Shown here piece after piece: positions 10,209 to 19,133 of a DNA stretch of 64,000 nt. Position 1 is the first letter of the stretch. Each line of letters opens with the position of its first letter. The stretch spans positions 33,362-97,361 of the forward strand of contig NZ_BMJJ01000016.1 of NCBI RefSeq assembly GCF_014643375.1, read 5' to 3'. Made by a program: the position numbers and the translations under genes. The stretch comes from Aureimonas glaciei (GTDB lineage: Bacteria > Pseudomonadota > Alphaproteobacteria > Rhizobiales > Rhizobiaceae). A model generated the notes under the pieces. That model made no database searches. It was given only the letters and a program-made list of their open reading frames with translations, and had not been told where the DNA came from.

Positions 10209-11285
10209 TCAGATCTGCTCGAGGGGAATCTGGATATCGACGACCTTGCCGACGGTGTCGTTCCACTCCTGGGCGCATTCCTTGCCGCAGCGCTTGGCCC
10301 ATTCCAGCACGATCTTGTCGCGCGCGATCGTCTTGATGGTCTCCTTGTCGGCGTCGGAAACGGGAACGAGGGTCATTGCGGCCTTCTTGCCGAGGGTGCA
10401 CGGATCCTGACCGGTGTTGCAGTTGACGCCTTCGTCATGCGCCTGCTCGCCGATGGCCCACAGCCGCGTGTCAAGGTCCTTGAACTGCTCTTCAAGGAAA
10501 GTCCGCACTTCCGGGGCGAAGCCGTTCCAGGAGGCGAGATTGGCCGACTGGTAGGAGATGCTCCAGTTGACGGGCAAGGGGAACATGTACTTCGAAACCT
10601 CGGCCCAGCCGCTGGTGTTGCCGCTCATGCTGCCGGTGATGGCGCAGTCGAAGACGCCCCGCTGAAGGCTCGGCACGACGTCCGCGAACGGCGTCGTGAC
10701 AGGCGTGCCGCCGAGCGCGACGATCATGTCGCCCATGGTGCGGCTGTTCACGCGGACCTTCTTGCCCGAAATGTCCGACAGGCCGGCGATCTCGTCGCGG
10801 CACCAGAACACCAGACCCTGATTGGGCGACAGGCCGAGCAGTTTGGTGTTGAACTTCGTCTCCAGGACCCGGGCGACGACCGGCAGCCAGGCGTCGCAGG
10901 CCTTGTGTACGGTGGCGATGTCGGGCGAGACGCCGGTCAGGTCGCAACCCTCGAAGATTGGATCGTCACCGGCGAGCTTGACGATGTCGGTCGAGGCGAA
11001 ATCTGCGATGCCCGCCTCGGACAGGCGGATCATCTGCTGCTCCTTGATGCCCATCACGTCGTAGTTGTTGTACTCGACAGTGATCTTGCCATCCGAGCGA
11101 GCGGGAATGTCCTGCGTCCAGAACGGCTTTTCGACGCGCTGCACCTGAACGCCGGAGCTGAAATTGCCAATGACACGCAGATTGGTCTCCGGCAACGGAT
11201 CGGCATGGGCGGCGCCTGCCGCCAGCGCGGCCAGAGTGAGGGCGGCGAGTCTCGCGCGTCCGGTCTTGGCGAATGTGATCTTCAT
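10209..11285 (-). CDS. TRAP transporter periplasmic substrate-binding protein (DctP family)
   Basis: Periplasmic receptor of 358 residues that captures the substrate. The signal peptide runs from MKITFAKTGRARLAALTLAA to about AHA-DPL. Family landmarks are present: the RVNSRTMGDMIVALGGTPV block (contact Arg for the carboxylate) and VVPSLQRGVFDCAITGSMSG. Paired Cys in FEGCDLTG and HKACDAW, and GVNCNTGQDPC, suggest disulfides. A GGGAGAGAGACA site precedes the ATG. The ligand cannot be read from sequence; the neighbouring enzymes suggest an acidic sugar or a hydroxy- or keto-acid. Confidence 0.92.
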   Translation of the reverse strand: MKITFAKTGRARLAALTLAALAAGAAHADPLPETNLRVIGNFSSGVQVQRVEKPFWTQDIPARSDGKITVEYNNYDVMGIKEQQMIRLSEAGIADFASTDIVKLAGDDPIFEGCDLTGVSPDIATVHKACDAWLPVVARVLETKFNTKLLGLSPNQGLVFWCRDEIAGLSDISGKKVRVNSRTMGDMIVALGGTPVTTPFADVVPSLQRGVFDCAITGSMSGNTSGWAEVSKYMFPLPVNWSISYQSANLASWNGFAPEVRTFLEEQFKDLDTRLWAIGEQAHDEGVNCNTGQDPCTLGKKAAMTLVPVSDADKETIKTIARDKIVLEWAKRCGKECAQEWNDTVGKVVDIQIPLEQI

Positions 11286-11324
11286 TGTCTCTCTCCCATT
11301 GTTGTTTTTTGGCGTCGTCGTCTC

Positions 11325-12419
11325 TCAGGCCGGACGCCTCCCAGCAAAAGCCTGATCGAGGATTTTCCGCACTACGTCGTGCGTGACGGGTGCGGGATTG
11401 AGGCCGTTGTCGGTCTCAACCGTGATACGCGCGGCTCGGTCAAGCTCGCCGGGGCTAAAGTCGATGGCGGCCAGGCTCGTCGGCAGGCCCGTCTCCGACA
11501 GAAGGTCGAAGATCGCTCCGCCGAGTTCCTTGGCACCGATCGCTTCAGCGATCATCGTCACTTCCGGCGCGAAGCGGCCGTTGTAGGCCGCCACATGCGG
11601 CAGCACGAGCGCATGCGACAGGCCGTGCTCGATCCCGTAGGAGCCGCCCAGGGTGTGGGCGAGGCCGTGCTGAAGCGCGAAGCCGCCCGTCAGCGCGGCA
11701 CCTGCGAGGTAGGCCCCATACAGAAGTTCCGACCGGGCCGCAGGGTCGGAGGGAGACCGCAGCACGCGGCGCAGGCCGCTCATCACCGCTCCGGCACCGA
11801 GGATGGCCGACTGCTTGATCACGGGGCTCGCGGTCGCAACATAGACGGCGTCGACGCAGTGCGCCAAGGCATTCATCGCGCTGGCGGCGCTGACGCGCGT
11901 TGGCAGGCCTAGCGACAGCTCGGCGTCGTAGACGACCGTCGCGGCGAGCATGTCGAGGCTGGTATGCATCCGCTTGATGCCGTCGATCGTGATACCGCAG
12001 AATCCGGTCATCTCGGAGCCGGAATAGGTAGTGGGAACGGCGATGATCGGCAGCGCCAGCTCGAGGGCGATCGCCTTGCCGAGACCGACCGATGCGCCGC
12101 CGCCAATGGAGACGATGCAGTCCGCCCCGAGCTCGCGGACGGCAAGACGTGCCCTCTGCGCCAGCTCGATGGGCACCTGCGATACCGCCTCTGCCAGGAC
12201 GCCGACACAGGAAGGCCCGATTTCCGTAGCGATGGCCCTTGCCATCTCAGCGCGGCCCGGCGTCGAGACGATGACGGCACGCCGGCAACCCAGCCGGTCG
12301 ATCTCCGCACCGATCCGCTTGCGCGTGCCGAGGCCGAACACGATGCGCGGCGGCGTCGCGTTGTAGACGCCGCCGGGCAGTTCGAAGGAAAGGGGCGCGG
12401 GACCCGTCATCTCAGTCAT
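11325..12419 (-). CDS. Iron-containing alcohol dehydrogenase, maleylacetate-reductase-like
   Basis: NAD(P)-dependent group III dehydrogenase of 364 residues. The nucleotide-binding segment has SIGGGASVGLGKAIAL. The motif PTTYSGSEMT is characteristic of maleylacetate reductases. The C-terminal domain carries the metal-binding His set (NALAHCVDAVY and the QHGLAHTLGG and EHGLSHALVLPH segments). The start ATG has AGGAG nine bases upstream; a second ATG lies three codons inside. Known relatives reduce maleylacetate to 3-oxoadipate. Here the context is a TRAP importer and an enolase-superfamily dehydratase without ring-cleavage dioxygenase genes, so a different keto-acid or aldehyde substrate is possible. 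Confidence 0.85.
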   Translation of the reverse strand: MTEMTGPAPLSFELPGGVYNATPPRIVFGLGTRKRIGAEIDRLGCRRAVIVSTPGRAEMARAIATEIGPSCVGVLAEAVSQVPIELAQRARLAVRELGADCIVSIGGGASVGLGKAIALELALPIIAVPTTYSGSEMTGFCGITIDGIKRMHTSLDMLAATVVYDAELSLGLPTRVSAASAMNALAHCVDAVYVATASPVIKQSAILGAGAVMSGLRRVLRSPSDPAARSELLYGAYLAGAALTGGFALQHGLAHTLGGSYGIEHGLSHALVLPHVAAYNGRFAPEVTMIAEAIGAKELGGAIFDLLSETGLPTSLAAIDFSPGELDRAARITVETDNGLNPAPVTHDVVRKILDQAFAGRRPA

Positions 12420-12430
12420 GCCTGCCGCTC

Positions 12431-13618
12431 CTACCAGTCGACCACGGTGCCATCGGCAAGGACGGCCCCCAGCGTGTGCATGACCTCGGGCTTGAACGGA
12501 TGCTTGGCCGCCTCCTTCTCGTTGATCTCGACACCGAGCCCCGGCGTGTAGGGCACCTGCCAGGCGCTGCCGACCCGGCGCATCGGCGTCGACACGACGT
12601 CGTCGTACCAGGGGACAGCCCCGGACATCTCTTCCTGGATGACGAAGTTCGGCGTCGAGATGTCGAAGTGAAGCGCGGCGGCACCGGCAAGCGGCCCGTT
12701 GGGATTGTGCGGGGCGACGCCCATGAAGGCCTGCTCGGCCGCCGCGGCGATGCGCTTGCCCTCGAGGATGCCGCCGGTATGGTTGAGGTCGGGCTGGATG
12801 ATGTTCAGCGCCTTCTGCTGGAACAAAGGCTCGAATTCCTTGAAGCCGACGAGGCGCTCGCCGGAGGCAATCGGACAGCCCGCCCGTTCCGAGACCATCC
12901 GCAGCGCTTCGGTGTCGCCGGGCTGGACCGGCTCCTCGCAGAACATAGGCCGGTAGGGAATGAGTTCCTCGATATATTGAAGCGCCGCCGAGACGGAGGC
13001 CGGCCGGCCGTGGAAGTCGATCATGATGTCAACGCCCTCGCCTACCGCGTCGCGCAGGGTCTCCATCATCCGCCCGACATGGCGGCGCGAGGGAATGTCG
13101 ACGGTGTAGTGCGAATAGGGGATGAACACGACCTTCAGGGCGTCGTAGCCCATCTCCACCACCTGAAGCGCCTTGTCGCGCAGCGCGCTCGGGTCGAAGG
13201 TCTCGTAGACCGACTTCATGTCGCCGAGGCCAAGATGGGTGTAGACGCGCACCTCGTCGCGCACCTTGCCGCCGATCAGGCGCCAGACCGGCAGGTTGAC
13301 GCTCTTCCCGAAGATGTCCCACAGCGCGTGCTCGATGCCGCTGACCGCCGTCGCGCCGATGATGCCGAGACGATAGTACGAATGCTTGTTGAGGGTGCGC
13401 AGGATCTGTTCGATGTCGCGAGGATCCTTGCCCAGAAGCAGAGGTTCGAGATCCTCGACCGCGCCCGTGACGGCGCGGGTCTTCCAGTTGAGGCTGGCCT
13501 CGCCCCAGCCGACCAGACCGTCCTGGTCCGTCTCGACCTTGACGAAGATCCAGTTGCGCATCTCGGCATTGACCACGAGGGTCTTGACCGCAGTGATGCG
13601 GATGGTGTCAGCGAACAT
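12431..13618 (-). CDS. Enolase-superfamily (MR/MLE) acid-sugar dehydratase, galactonate-dehydratase-like
   Basis: Mandelate racemase/muconate lactonizing enzyme family member of 395 residues. It should abstract an alpha proton from a carboxylic acid using Mg2+. Capping-domain motif WIFVKVETDQDGLVGWGEAS is near the N-terminus. Barrel residues are visible: Lys in DALKVVF, metal ligands Asp in MIDFHGR, Glu in FCEEPVQPGD and Glu in ASGERLVG, then QPDLNHTGGI and the catalytic His of APHNPNGPLA. The DFHGR, GER and PHxPxGP set resembles D-galactonate dehydratases. The KxK motif appears as K-V-V, so chemistry at the second Lys is changed. ATG 13618 has AAAGG upstream; a frame to 13933 overlaps the upstream gene and was rejected. 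Confidence 0.88.
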   Translation of the reverse strand: MFADTIRITAVKTLVVNAEMRNWIFVKVETDQDGLVGWGEASLNWKTRAVTGAVEDLEPLLLGKDPRDIEQILRTLNKHSYYRLGIIGATAVSGIEHALWDIFGKSVNLPVWRLIGGKVRDEVRVYTHLGLGDMKSVYETFDPSALRDKALQVVEMGYDALKVVFIPYSHYTVDIPSRRHVGRMMETLRDAVGEGVDIMIDFHGRPASVSAALQYIEELIPYRPMFCEEPVQPGDTEALRMVSERAGCPIASGERLVGFKEFEPLFQQKALNIIQPDLNHTGGILEGKRIAAAAEQAFMGVAPHNPNGPLAGAAALHFDISTPNFVIQEEMSGAVPWYDDVVSTPMRRVGSAWQVPYTPGLGVEINEKEAAKHPFKPEVMHTLGAVLADGTVVDW

Positions 13619-13628
13619 GGTCAAACCT

Positions 13629-14609
13629 TTATGCATGAAGAGTGGCGGCCGCGGGCCGCACGAGGTTGAGGAGCGGCTCGCCGCGGAGCAGCCGGCCGAG
13701 ATTGGCCGCGATGAAGCCGTAGCGACGGGCCGGAAGCTCGCTCGTCCAGGCGGAGGAATGAGGTGTGCAGACCGCGTTGGGCAGTGCCGAGAAGTCGAAC
13801 TGCGACGGCGCCACCTGATCGTCGGCGCCGAGCGGATAGCGGTACCAGACATCCAGCACGGCCCCGCCGATACGGTTTTCGGCGAGCGCCTCATAAAGCG
13901 CGTCCTGCTCGACCAATTCGGCGCGCGACACATTCACGAGGACGGCCGATGGCTTCATTGCGGCGAGTTCGTCCCTGCCGATCATACCGCGCGTGGAGGG
14001 TAGAAGCGGACAGGTGACAATGCAGTAGTCCGCCTCGGCCAAGAGGATTCCGAGCTGGTCGGGGCGCACGATCCGGTCGGCGAGGCCATCACCGGGATCG
14101 AGCACGTCGAGGGCGACGATGCGCAGACCGAAAGCCTTGGCCCGCGTCGCGATCGCCCGGCCGATCCGGCCAAAGCCGACAATGCCCATCGTCTTGCCGA
14201 ACAGTTCGCCGTGCGGGACACGGTTGCGGTAGGTATCGGACCAGAGCGCCGGCGACATGCTGGCGCGTAGCGCATCGAGACGGATCTCCCAGTTCAGCAG
14301 CGACCCGAGCACGAATTCGGCGATCGGAATCTCATGCTCGAAGACGTTGCAGACGGCGGTTTCCGGTGCCAGCGCCTCGAAATCGATGCCGTCGAGACCG
14401 GCGCCCGGCACGTGCAGGAGACGAAAGCTCGGCGCCTTCTCGCGGCGCAGCCGCAGCGAGATGACTGCGTCGTCGCTTGCGATCGCAGCGTCCCAAGCGG
14501 GATCGCTGGCGGCTTCGCGCGGCAGGCAGATGATCTCCTGCGTCGGGCCCAGCGCCGCCTCCAGCCGCCCCCGATGATTGCCGGCTTCGCCGATCATGAC
14601 GATTTTCAT
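13629..14609 (-). CDS. D-2-hydroxyacid dehydrogenase (NAD-binding)
   Basis: D-isomer-specific 2-hydroxyacid dehydrogenase of 326 residues that interconverts a 2-keto acid and a D-2-hydroxy acid. The Rossmann motif is VGFGRIGRAIATRAKAFG. Substrate and catalytic residues are the Arg in VNVSRAELVEQDAL, acidic residues around VLDVWYRYPL, and the His in CTPHSSAW. GGGAGGAGC upstream of ATG 14609 is a strong ribosome site. This is the first gene of the operon, divergent from the LysR gene, so it is the promoter-proximal target of that regulator. The N-terminal domain is typical (MKIVMIGEAGNHRGRLEAAL). Confidence 0.9.
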   Translation of the reverse strand: MKIVMIGEAGNHRGRLEAALGPTQEIICLPREAASDPAWDAAIASDDAVISLRLRREKAPSFRLLHVPGAGLDGIDFEALAPETAVCNVFEHEIPIAEFVLGSLLNWEIRLDALRASMSPALWSDTYRNRVPHGELFGKTMGIVGFGRIGRAIATRAKAFGLRIVALDVLDPGDGLADRIVRPDQLGILLAEADYCIVTCPLLPSTRGMIGRDELAAMKPSAVLVNVSRAELVEQDALYEALAENRIGGAVLDVWYRYPLGADDQVAPSQFDFSALPNAVCTPHSSAWTSELPARRYGFIAANLGRLLRGEPLLNLVRPAAATLHA

Positions 14610-14667
14610 AGCTGCTCCTCCCGCCTCAGGAGGCCGCCGCATCACCGCAAAGTCCAATTATTTATCT

Positions 14668-14681
14668 TGATCTTTTAATCA
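14668..14681. promoter_or_regulatory. Candidate LysR operator in divergent promoter
   Basis: The 92 bp between the divergent hydroxyacid dehydrogenase and lysR genes are AT-rich and contain TGAT-N6-ATCA, an interrupted dyad with the T-N11-A spacing of LysR boxes. It is well placed to control both genes. The assignment rests on pattern and position only. Confidence 0.5.
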
Positions 14682-14701
14682 GGATTTCGAATTACTGGGG
14701 C

Positions 14702-15574
14702 ATGGACCGCCGTCGTCTCACCAGTTTCGTGGCCGTTGCCGAAGAGCTGCATTTCAACCGTGCGGCCGTGCGCTGTCACATCAGCCAATCGGCTCTCAGC
14801 CAGCAGCTCGCGCAGTTGGAAGAAGGCCTCGGCGTGCAGTTGTTGAGCCGAACCAAGCGGCACGTCTCCCTCACCCGCGCCGGCGAGGTCTTTCTGCACG
14901 AAGCGCGCAAGATCCTGCGCTCCATGGACGGCGCGGCCGTGATGGCCAAGCAGGCGGAGGCGGGAATGATCGGCCGCCTGCGAATAGGGACGACGACACC
15001 GGCCCTCTTCATCGCGCTACCGGAACTGGTACGTGCCTTCCGAGTGAAGGCGCCAAGGGTGTCTGTGTCGGTCCATCCGATGACAACGGCCGAACAGGAG
15101 ATCGCCCTGCACCGGGGAGATATCGACGTCGGCATCGTCCACACGCCCATCGAGGACAAGACGCTGGCTTGCCGAGAGATGATGACCATGCCGTTCGACG
15201 TGGTGCTCTCCAGCGAGAACCCCCTCGCCGGAGTTTCTCGCCTGCGCCTCAAGGATCTGGCGGGCGAAAACTTCATCCTCTTTCCCCGACAGATCGGGCC
15301 GCAACTCTATGACAGCGTGATCGGGCTCTGCCTTCAGGAGGGCTTCAGCCCGCGGACCATCGTCGAGGCGACGCCGGCGCAAGCCATCGTCGGACTTGCC
15401 GCTTGCAATGTCGGCGTCGGGTTCGTCGCATCGCGGCTCCAGCATTTCCAGCGACCGCTGGTGGCCTATCGCCGCCTGGAAGGACCAGCGCCCTTCTTCA
15501 CAATGGGTATCGCCCATCTTCCTCAAGGAGTGACGACGACGGTCGAAGAATTCGTAGCCCTGGCCACGACATAA
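14702..15574 (+). CDS. LysR-family transcriptional regulator of the TRAP operon
   Basis: LysR regulator of 290 residues. The winged helix-turn-helix is at residues 1-60 ([20 protein letters not shown] and [20 protein letters not shown]). The effector domain follows, with [20 protein letters not shown] and [14 protein letters not shown]. It faces the six-gene TRAP/catabolic operon across 92 bp, the classic arrangement for a LysR activator that senses a pathway intermediate. The sequence resembles BenM/CbnR-type regulators with N-terminal [20 protein letters not shown]. The start ATG is the first available in frame. Confidence 0.92.
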   Translation: MDRRRLTSFVAVAEELHFNRAAVRCHISQSALSQQLAQLEEGLGVQLLSRTKRHVSLTRAGEVFLHEARKILRSMDGAAVMAKQAEAGMIGRLRIGTTTPALFIALPELVRAFRVKAPRVSVSVHPMTTAEQEIALHRGDIDVGIVHTPIEDKTLACREMMTMPFDVVLSSENPLAGVSRLRLKDLAGENFILFPRQIGPQLYDSVIGLCLQEGFSPRTIVEATPAQAIVGLAACNVGVGFVASRLQHFQRPLVAYRRLEGPAPFFTMGIAHLPQGVTTTVEEFVALATT

Positions 15575-15598
15575 AACCTCCGCCAATCGATTTCTTTG

Positions 15599-15886
15599 AG
15601 TTTCGCATACGCCGGTGACAAGGTGCTTAGCTCCGCGCCGGTAGGCGACTGCGCCTGCAAAGCCGAGGAAGAGAAGATTTCGTCCCGGTACGAAAGTGTT
15701 CGGCAGGCCATTGGCCTGCATCGCAATCTCGGAGGTCTTGGTTAGCGCCGTATCGCTTATCTGGCCGAGGACGCCCATGTCGATGAGGTGATCCTTGCCA
15801 ATCTTCGTGCCCCACCTTTCTGGAAATTCGCGGCGCAGTCTGTCTAGTATGCGCGGACGGACATCCAACCGTAACGTTAGGGTCAT
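15599..15886 (-). pseudogene. queC: queC internal fragment (7-cyano-7-deazaguanine synthase)
   Basis: This 96-codon stretch encodes the middle of QueC, the ATP-dependent enzyme that converts 7-carboxy-7-deazaguanine to preQ0. Diagnostic blocks are [12 protein letters not shown], the segment [19 protein letters not shown] and [16 protein letters not shown]. The N-terminal PP-loop (SGGxDS) and the C-terminal zinc-binding Cys cluster are missing, so it cannot be functional. The 3' edge touches the end of the LysR gene. It is a relic left by recombination inside the island. Confidence 0.8.
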
Positions 15887-16129
15887 CTTCTAAAATGGGG
15901 TTTAAAGCCAACCGAAGACGACAAGCGCTATTCGTCCGATTTGCCCCCACATTTCGCAACCGCGTCGTACATGGTGCCGCCACCCAGCCGAATTTGCCGC
16001 CATCTAGTACTTCTTCAACCAAGCTTAGCAAAGGTTCTGCGCGATGACCTTCTTCCAAATCAGAGTCGGCCGTGCATTCTTTGCCGCGCACGCTGTCGCA
16101 TACGATCCTCATTTTCTTCCGCGGTAAGT

Positions 16130-16290
16130 GCCCTGAGGTCGCCGGAGTATGTTCGTGCCTACGTGAAAGCTCAGAAGAACGACGACCGGGATGCCAAGGC
16201 GATTGCGGAAGCTGCGACTCGCCCGGCGATGCACTTCGTCGATCTGAAGAGTGACGAGAAGTTCGATATGCAGACGCTGCACCGGACTAA
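16130..16290 (+). pseudogene. IS110-family transposase fragment
   Basis: Translation contains SPEYVRAYVKAQKNDDRDAK and AIAEAATRPAMHFVDLKS, a highly characteristic IS110/IS116 transposase segment from the RuvC-like N-terminal domain, followed by QTLHR. Both ends of the transposase are missing and no intact element surrounds it. The 130 bp that follow, up to the relaxase gene, are AT-rich and hold no gene. A transfer origin could be there, but no convincing inverted repeat was found. Confidence 0.75.
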
Positions 16291-16423
16291 ACACCTAGGG
16301 ACACAAAATCAATTTCTAGACGAAAATCATCAATCCACCGCTTTTTTATTGAACTAAAAGGCGAAATGGGCCGTAGTCTTTCGTTTTGATCAGCTTCCAA
16401 TGAACACACTATAAATGGATTAG

Positions 16424-19093
16424 ATGACAGCCACGTTCCACGCCCTTGGCCACGGCTCCGACGCCGGTCTCTACTACGTCAACGACGGACGACGCGAAGC
16501 TCATCCGCGCAGCCGCGACGAATACTATGTGGGCGACGGCGGCGGCATCTGGTGGTCGAGCGGCGAGACCATTGTTGCTCACGGCGCGCCGATCGTGAAG
16601 GCGTCATTTCGCGACCTTTGTGCTGGGAGGAGTCCTGCAACAGGCGCTTCGCTTGTTCGTGGTGCCGGAGAGACCCACCGTGCCGGCTGGGACCTCACCT
16701 TCTCCGCACCCAAAGCATTGTCGGTGCTGTGGGCGATGGGCAGCGAGGCTGAGCGCGCCGATTTCGAAGGCGTTCATAATCAGGCCGTCGATGCAGCCCT
16801 CGCGTTTGTCCAGCGACAACAACTCCTCGAGGTCCGCCTCGGTGCCGGCGGAACGATCCGGGAGCAGCCGAGCGATCTCATCATCGGTAGATTTCAGCAT
16901 TACACGTCGCGGGCGGGTGATCCTCAGTTGCACACCCACTGCGTCATAATGAACGTCGCGGGCAGCGCCGACGGAAAACATCGCACGTTGGAGCCCGATA
17001 CAGCTTTTCGGTGGACCCTCGCGATCGGCGCGGCTTATCGAGCGGAATTGTCTCGGCACCTGGTCGAGCGCGGCTTTCGCTTACGACAAGCTGGGAAGGA
17101 TCAGGTTGAGATCGCCGGTATCGACGAGGCGATACTAGAAACGTTCTCCGAACGCAGCCGTCAGATCGAAGAGCTTGTCGGCGATCGACGAACGGCGACC
17201 GGCGCGCAAAAGCAGATCGCCGCATTGGCGACACGAGCGGCCAAGGCCGAGGTCCCGACCGGCGCCACTCTCGAAGCACGCTGGTGCGATGACTTCGCCG
17301 GACGCGAGCCGTGCATTCGAGAGAGCGTGCGTGAGGCCGGGCGAGCGTTGCAACCGTCCGTCGTCCCTCCGGCCGACGTCGACAGGATATTGCTCCGGCT
17401 AGACCCGGTGCCGGTCTTTGGTGACGGCCCGGTCGCCGTTGCGGCCTCGAGGCTCCTCAACCATGAGAGCGTGATCACACGACGAGCCCTAACACAGGGC
17501 GCGATGGTCGAGGCAAGTCTCCGAGGCCTCGGCATCGATGCGGTGGAAGCCGATCTCCAAGCGCATCAGGAGCAGAAGGACCTTCTGATTCTCCGCGATG
17601 GACGCGAGGCGCTTTGGACGACGCTCTACATCGCCGAGGCCGAAGCGGCCATGAGGAAGGCCGCGGCTCGTCCTGACGAACGTCTCTACTTGTCATCGGA
17701 AGCGCTCGACGCGGCCCTCGTGGCGGCACCGCATTTGACCGAGGAGCAACGGACTGCCGTAGCCGACGTTGCAGATCGTGACGGGGTGTCGCTTGTCGAG
17801 GCCGGAGCTGGAACGGGGAAGACCACGATCGCCCGGGTGATTAAGGACGCCGCTGAGCGCTCCGGGCTTCGCGTCATCGCGCTTGCGCCGACCTACGTCG
17901 CTGCCGATGAGCTTAGTACTTCAACCGGCGTTCCAGCGCAGGTTGTCGCGAAGTTCCGGGCGGCCAGCCGACGGCAGCAAACCGACGATGCGTTCAAGCT
18001 CGACGCGAAGACTGTGATCCTTCTCGACGAAGCCGGCATGCTGGGCACGCTCGACATGTCGGCCGTGCTCGTTGCGGCCAAGAAAGCGGGAGCCAAGATC
18101 ATCGCCTTCGGCGATCGACGTCAGCTCGCATCCGTCGCTCAGGGGAGCGCGCTATCCGCCGTTTCCGACCAGTTGTCGCGGGTCGCGACCTTGAAGGCCA
18201 TCAGGCGTCAGAGCGAAGCCTGGCAGCGCACCGCCTCGGTGAAGATGTTCGAAGGCGATATTGCGGGAGCGCTGGACGATTATTGGCGGAAAGGCGCTGT
18301 CCGCTTTGCGGACAACGCCTGCCAAGCCATCGATCAGACAATCGCGACGTGGGCGAAAATGCGCGCCGAGCACGACGAAGTGGCGATGATCACGCGGACT
18401 AATAGAGATGTCTCGGTCCTGAATGCGGCAGCCCGACAGTCACTCAGGCAAGAGGGCGCCTTGCCGACCGCAGAGGTGCAACTGCCGACGATCGACCGGG
18501 ACGGCAAACGCATGCAGCTCGCTTTGTCGGTCGGCGACAAGATCCGGTTCCGTGAGAACATCTCGCGGCTCGCAATCCGCAACGGCACAAGAGCGGTGGT
18601 CACCGGCCTTGCTGTGGGAGAGGGCGGTGATGCCGTGGTGACGCTGCGGCTGGGTGACGGAAGTACCCTGACATCGCCCTGGATGGCCCTCACCAATCCG
18701 CGCCCGCCAAGGGCAAAGACGGATCCGATCCCCCGCGTCGTGCATGCCTATGCCGGGACGACCTATGCGGTGCAGGGCCGGACCGTCGACGCCGCTGTGT
18801 TCCACATCGGCTCGCGCACCGACGCACGCGAGGCGTACGTGGCCATGACGCGCCATCGCCACGACGCGGCTGTGATCGTCGACGGGAGCCGGTTGGTCAA
18901 AGCCTTCGAGCAGGACTTCGATGTTGCCGCTGACGAGGCCCGCGCATTGAGTGACGTGGCCGAGCGATCGGACCCACGACTGCTCGCCCTCCAAGACGAA
19001 GCAACTCGCCTCGACGAGAAGGCCAACGTGTATTCGGTCATGGCGTTGCCTGCCGAGCCAAGCCGAACACGGGACCGCGGCCTCGAGTGGTGA
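16424..19093 (+). CDS. MobF-type conjugative relaxase-helicase (TrwC/TraA-like)
   Basis: Relaxase with C-terminal helicase, 889 residues. It would nick DNA at oriT, stay covalently linked to the strand and unwind it during transfer. The N-terminal domain has LYYVNDG with a Tyr pair near residues 17-18, then DEYYVGDGGGIWWSSG. The metal-binding HUH motif is DPQLHTHCVIMN, preceded by the strand GRFQHYTSRAG. The helicase has Walker A VEAGAGTGKTTIA, Walker B ILLDEAGMLGT, and later motifs GDRRQLASV and TTYAVQGRTVDAAVFHIGSR. The presence of all of these suggests an active protein. No mating-pair-formation genes occur here. An IS5 element inserted 37 bp past the stop separates it from the coupling protein. 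Confidence 0.93.
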   Translation: MTATFHALGHGSDAGLYYVNDGRREAHPRSRDEYYVGDGGGIWWSSGETIVAHGAPIVKASFRDLCAGRSPATGASLVRGAGETHRAGWDLTFSAPKALSVLWAMGSEAERADFEGVHNQAVDAALAFVQRQQLLEVRLGAGGTIREQPSDLIIGRFQHYTSRAGDPQLHTHCVIMNVAGSADGKHRTLEPDTAFRWTLAIGAAYRAELSRHLVERGFRLRQAGKDQVEIAGIDEAILETFSERSRQIEELVGDRRTATGAQKQIAALATRAAKAEVPTGATLEARWCDDFAGREPCIRESVREAGRALQPSVVPPADVDRILLRLDPVPVFGDGPVAVAASRLLNHESVITRRALTQGAMVEASLRGLGIDAVEADLQAHQEQKDLLILRDGREALWTTLYIAEAEAAMRKAAARPDERLYLSSEALDAALVAAPHLTEEQRTAVADVADRDGVSLVEAGAGTGKTTIARVIKDAAERSGLRVIALAPTYVAADELSTSTGVPAQVVAKFRAASRRQQTDDAFKLDAKTVILLDEAGMLGTLDMSAVLVAAKKAGAKIIAFGDRRQLASVAQGSALSAVSDQLSRVATLKAIRRQSEAWQRTASVKMFEGDIAGALDDYWRKGAVRFADNACQAIDQTIATWAKMRAEHDEVAMITRTNRDVSVLNAAARQSLRQEGALPTAEVQLPTIDRDGKRMQLALSVGDKIRFRENISRLAIRNGTRAVVTGLAVGEGGDAVVTLRLGDGSTLTSPWMALTNPRPPRAKTDPIPRVVHAYAGTTYAVQGRTVDAAVFHIGSRTDAREAYVAMTRHRHDAAVIVDGSRLVKAFEQDFDVAADEARALSDVAERSDPRLLALQDEATRLDEKANVYSVMALPAEPSRTRDRGLEW

Positions 19094-19133
19094 TCGCCGG
19101 CTCAGTGAAGTTCAGGTTCGAGAAGCCGCCTAG

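Noticed and set aside
10167..11912. 581-codon plus-strand open frame
   Set aside because: Spans the antisense of two real genes (binding protein and iron dehydrogenase) and their spacer; no motif.
12476..13669. 397-codon plus-strand open frame
   Set aside because: Antisense shadow of the enolase-superfamily gene, with His/Asp/Arg-rich low-information composition.
16291..16423. oriT upstream of the relaxase
   Set aside because: The stretch is AT-rich and correctly placed, but I found only a weak CGAAA/TTTCG dyad and no nick-site consensus I could defend.
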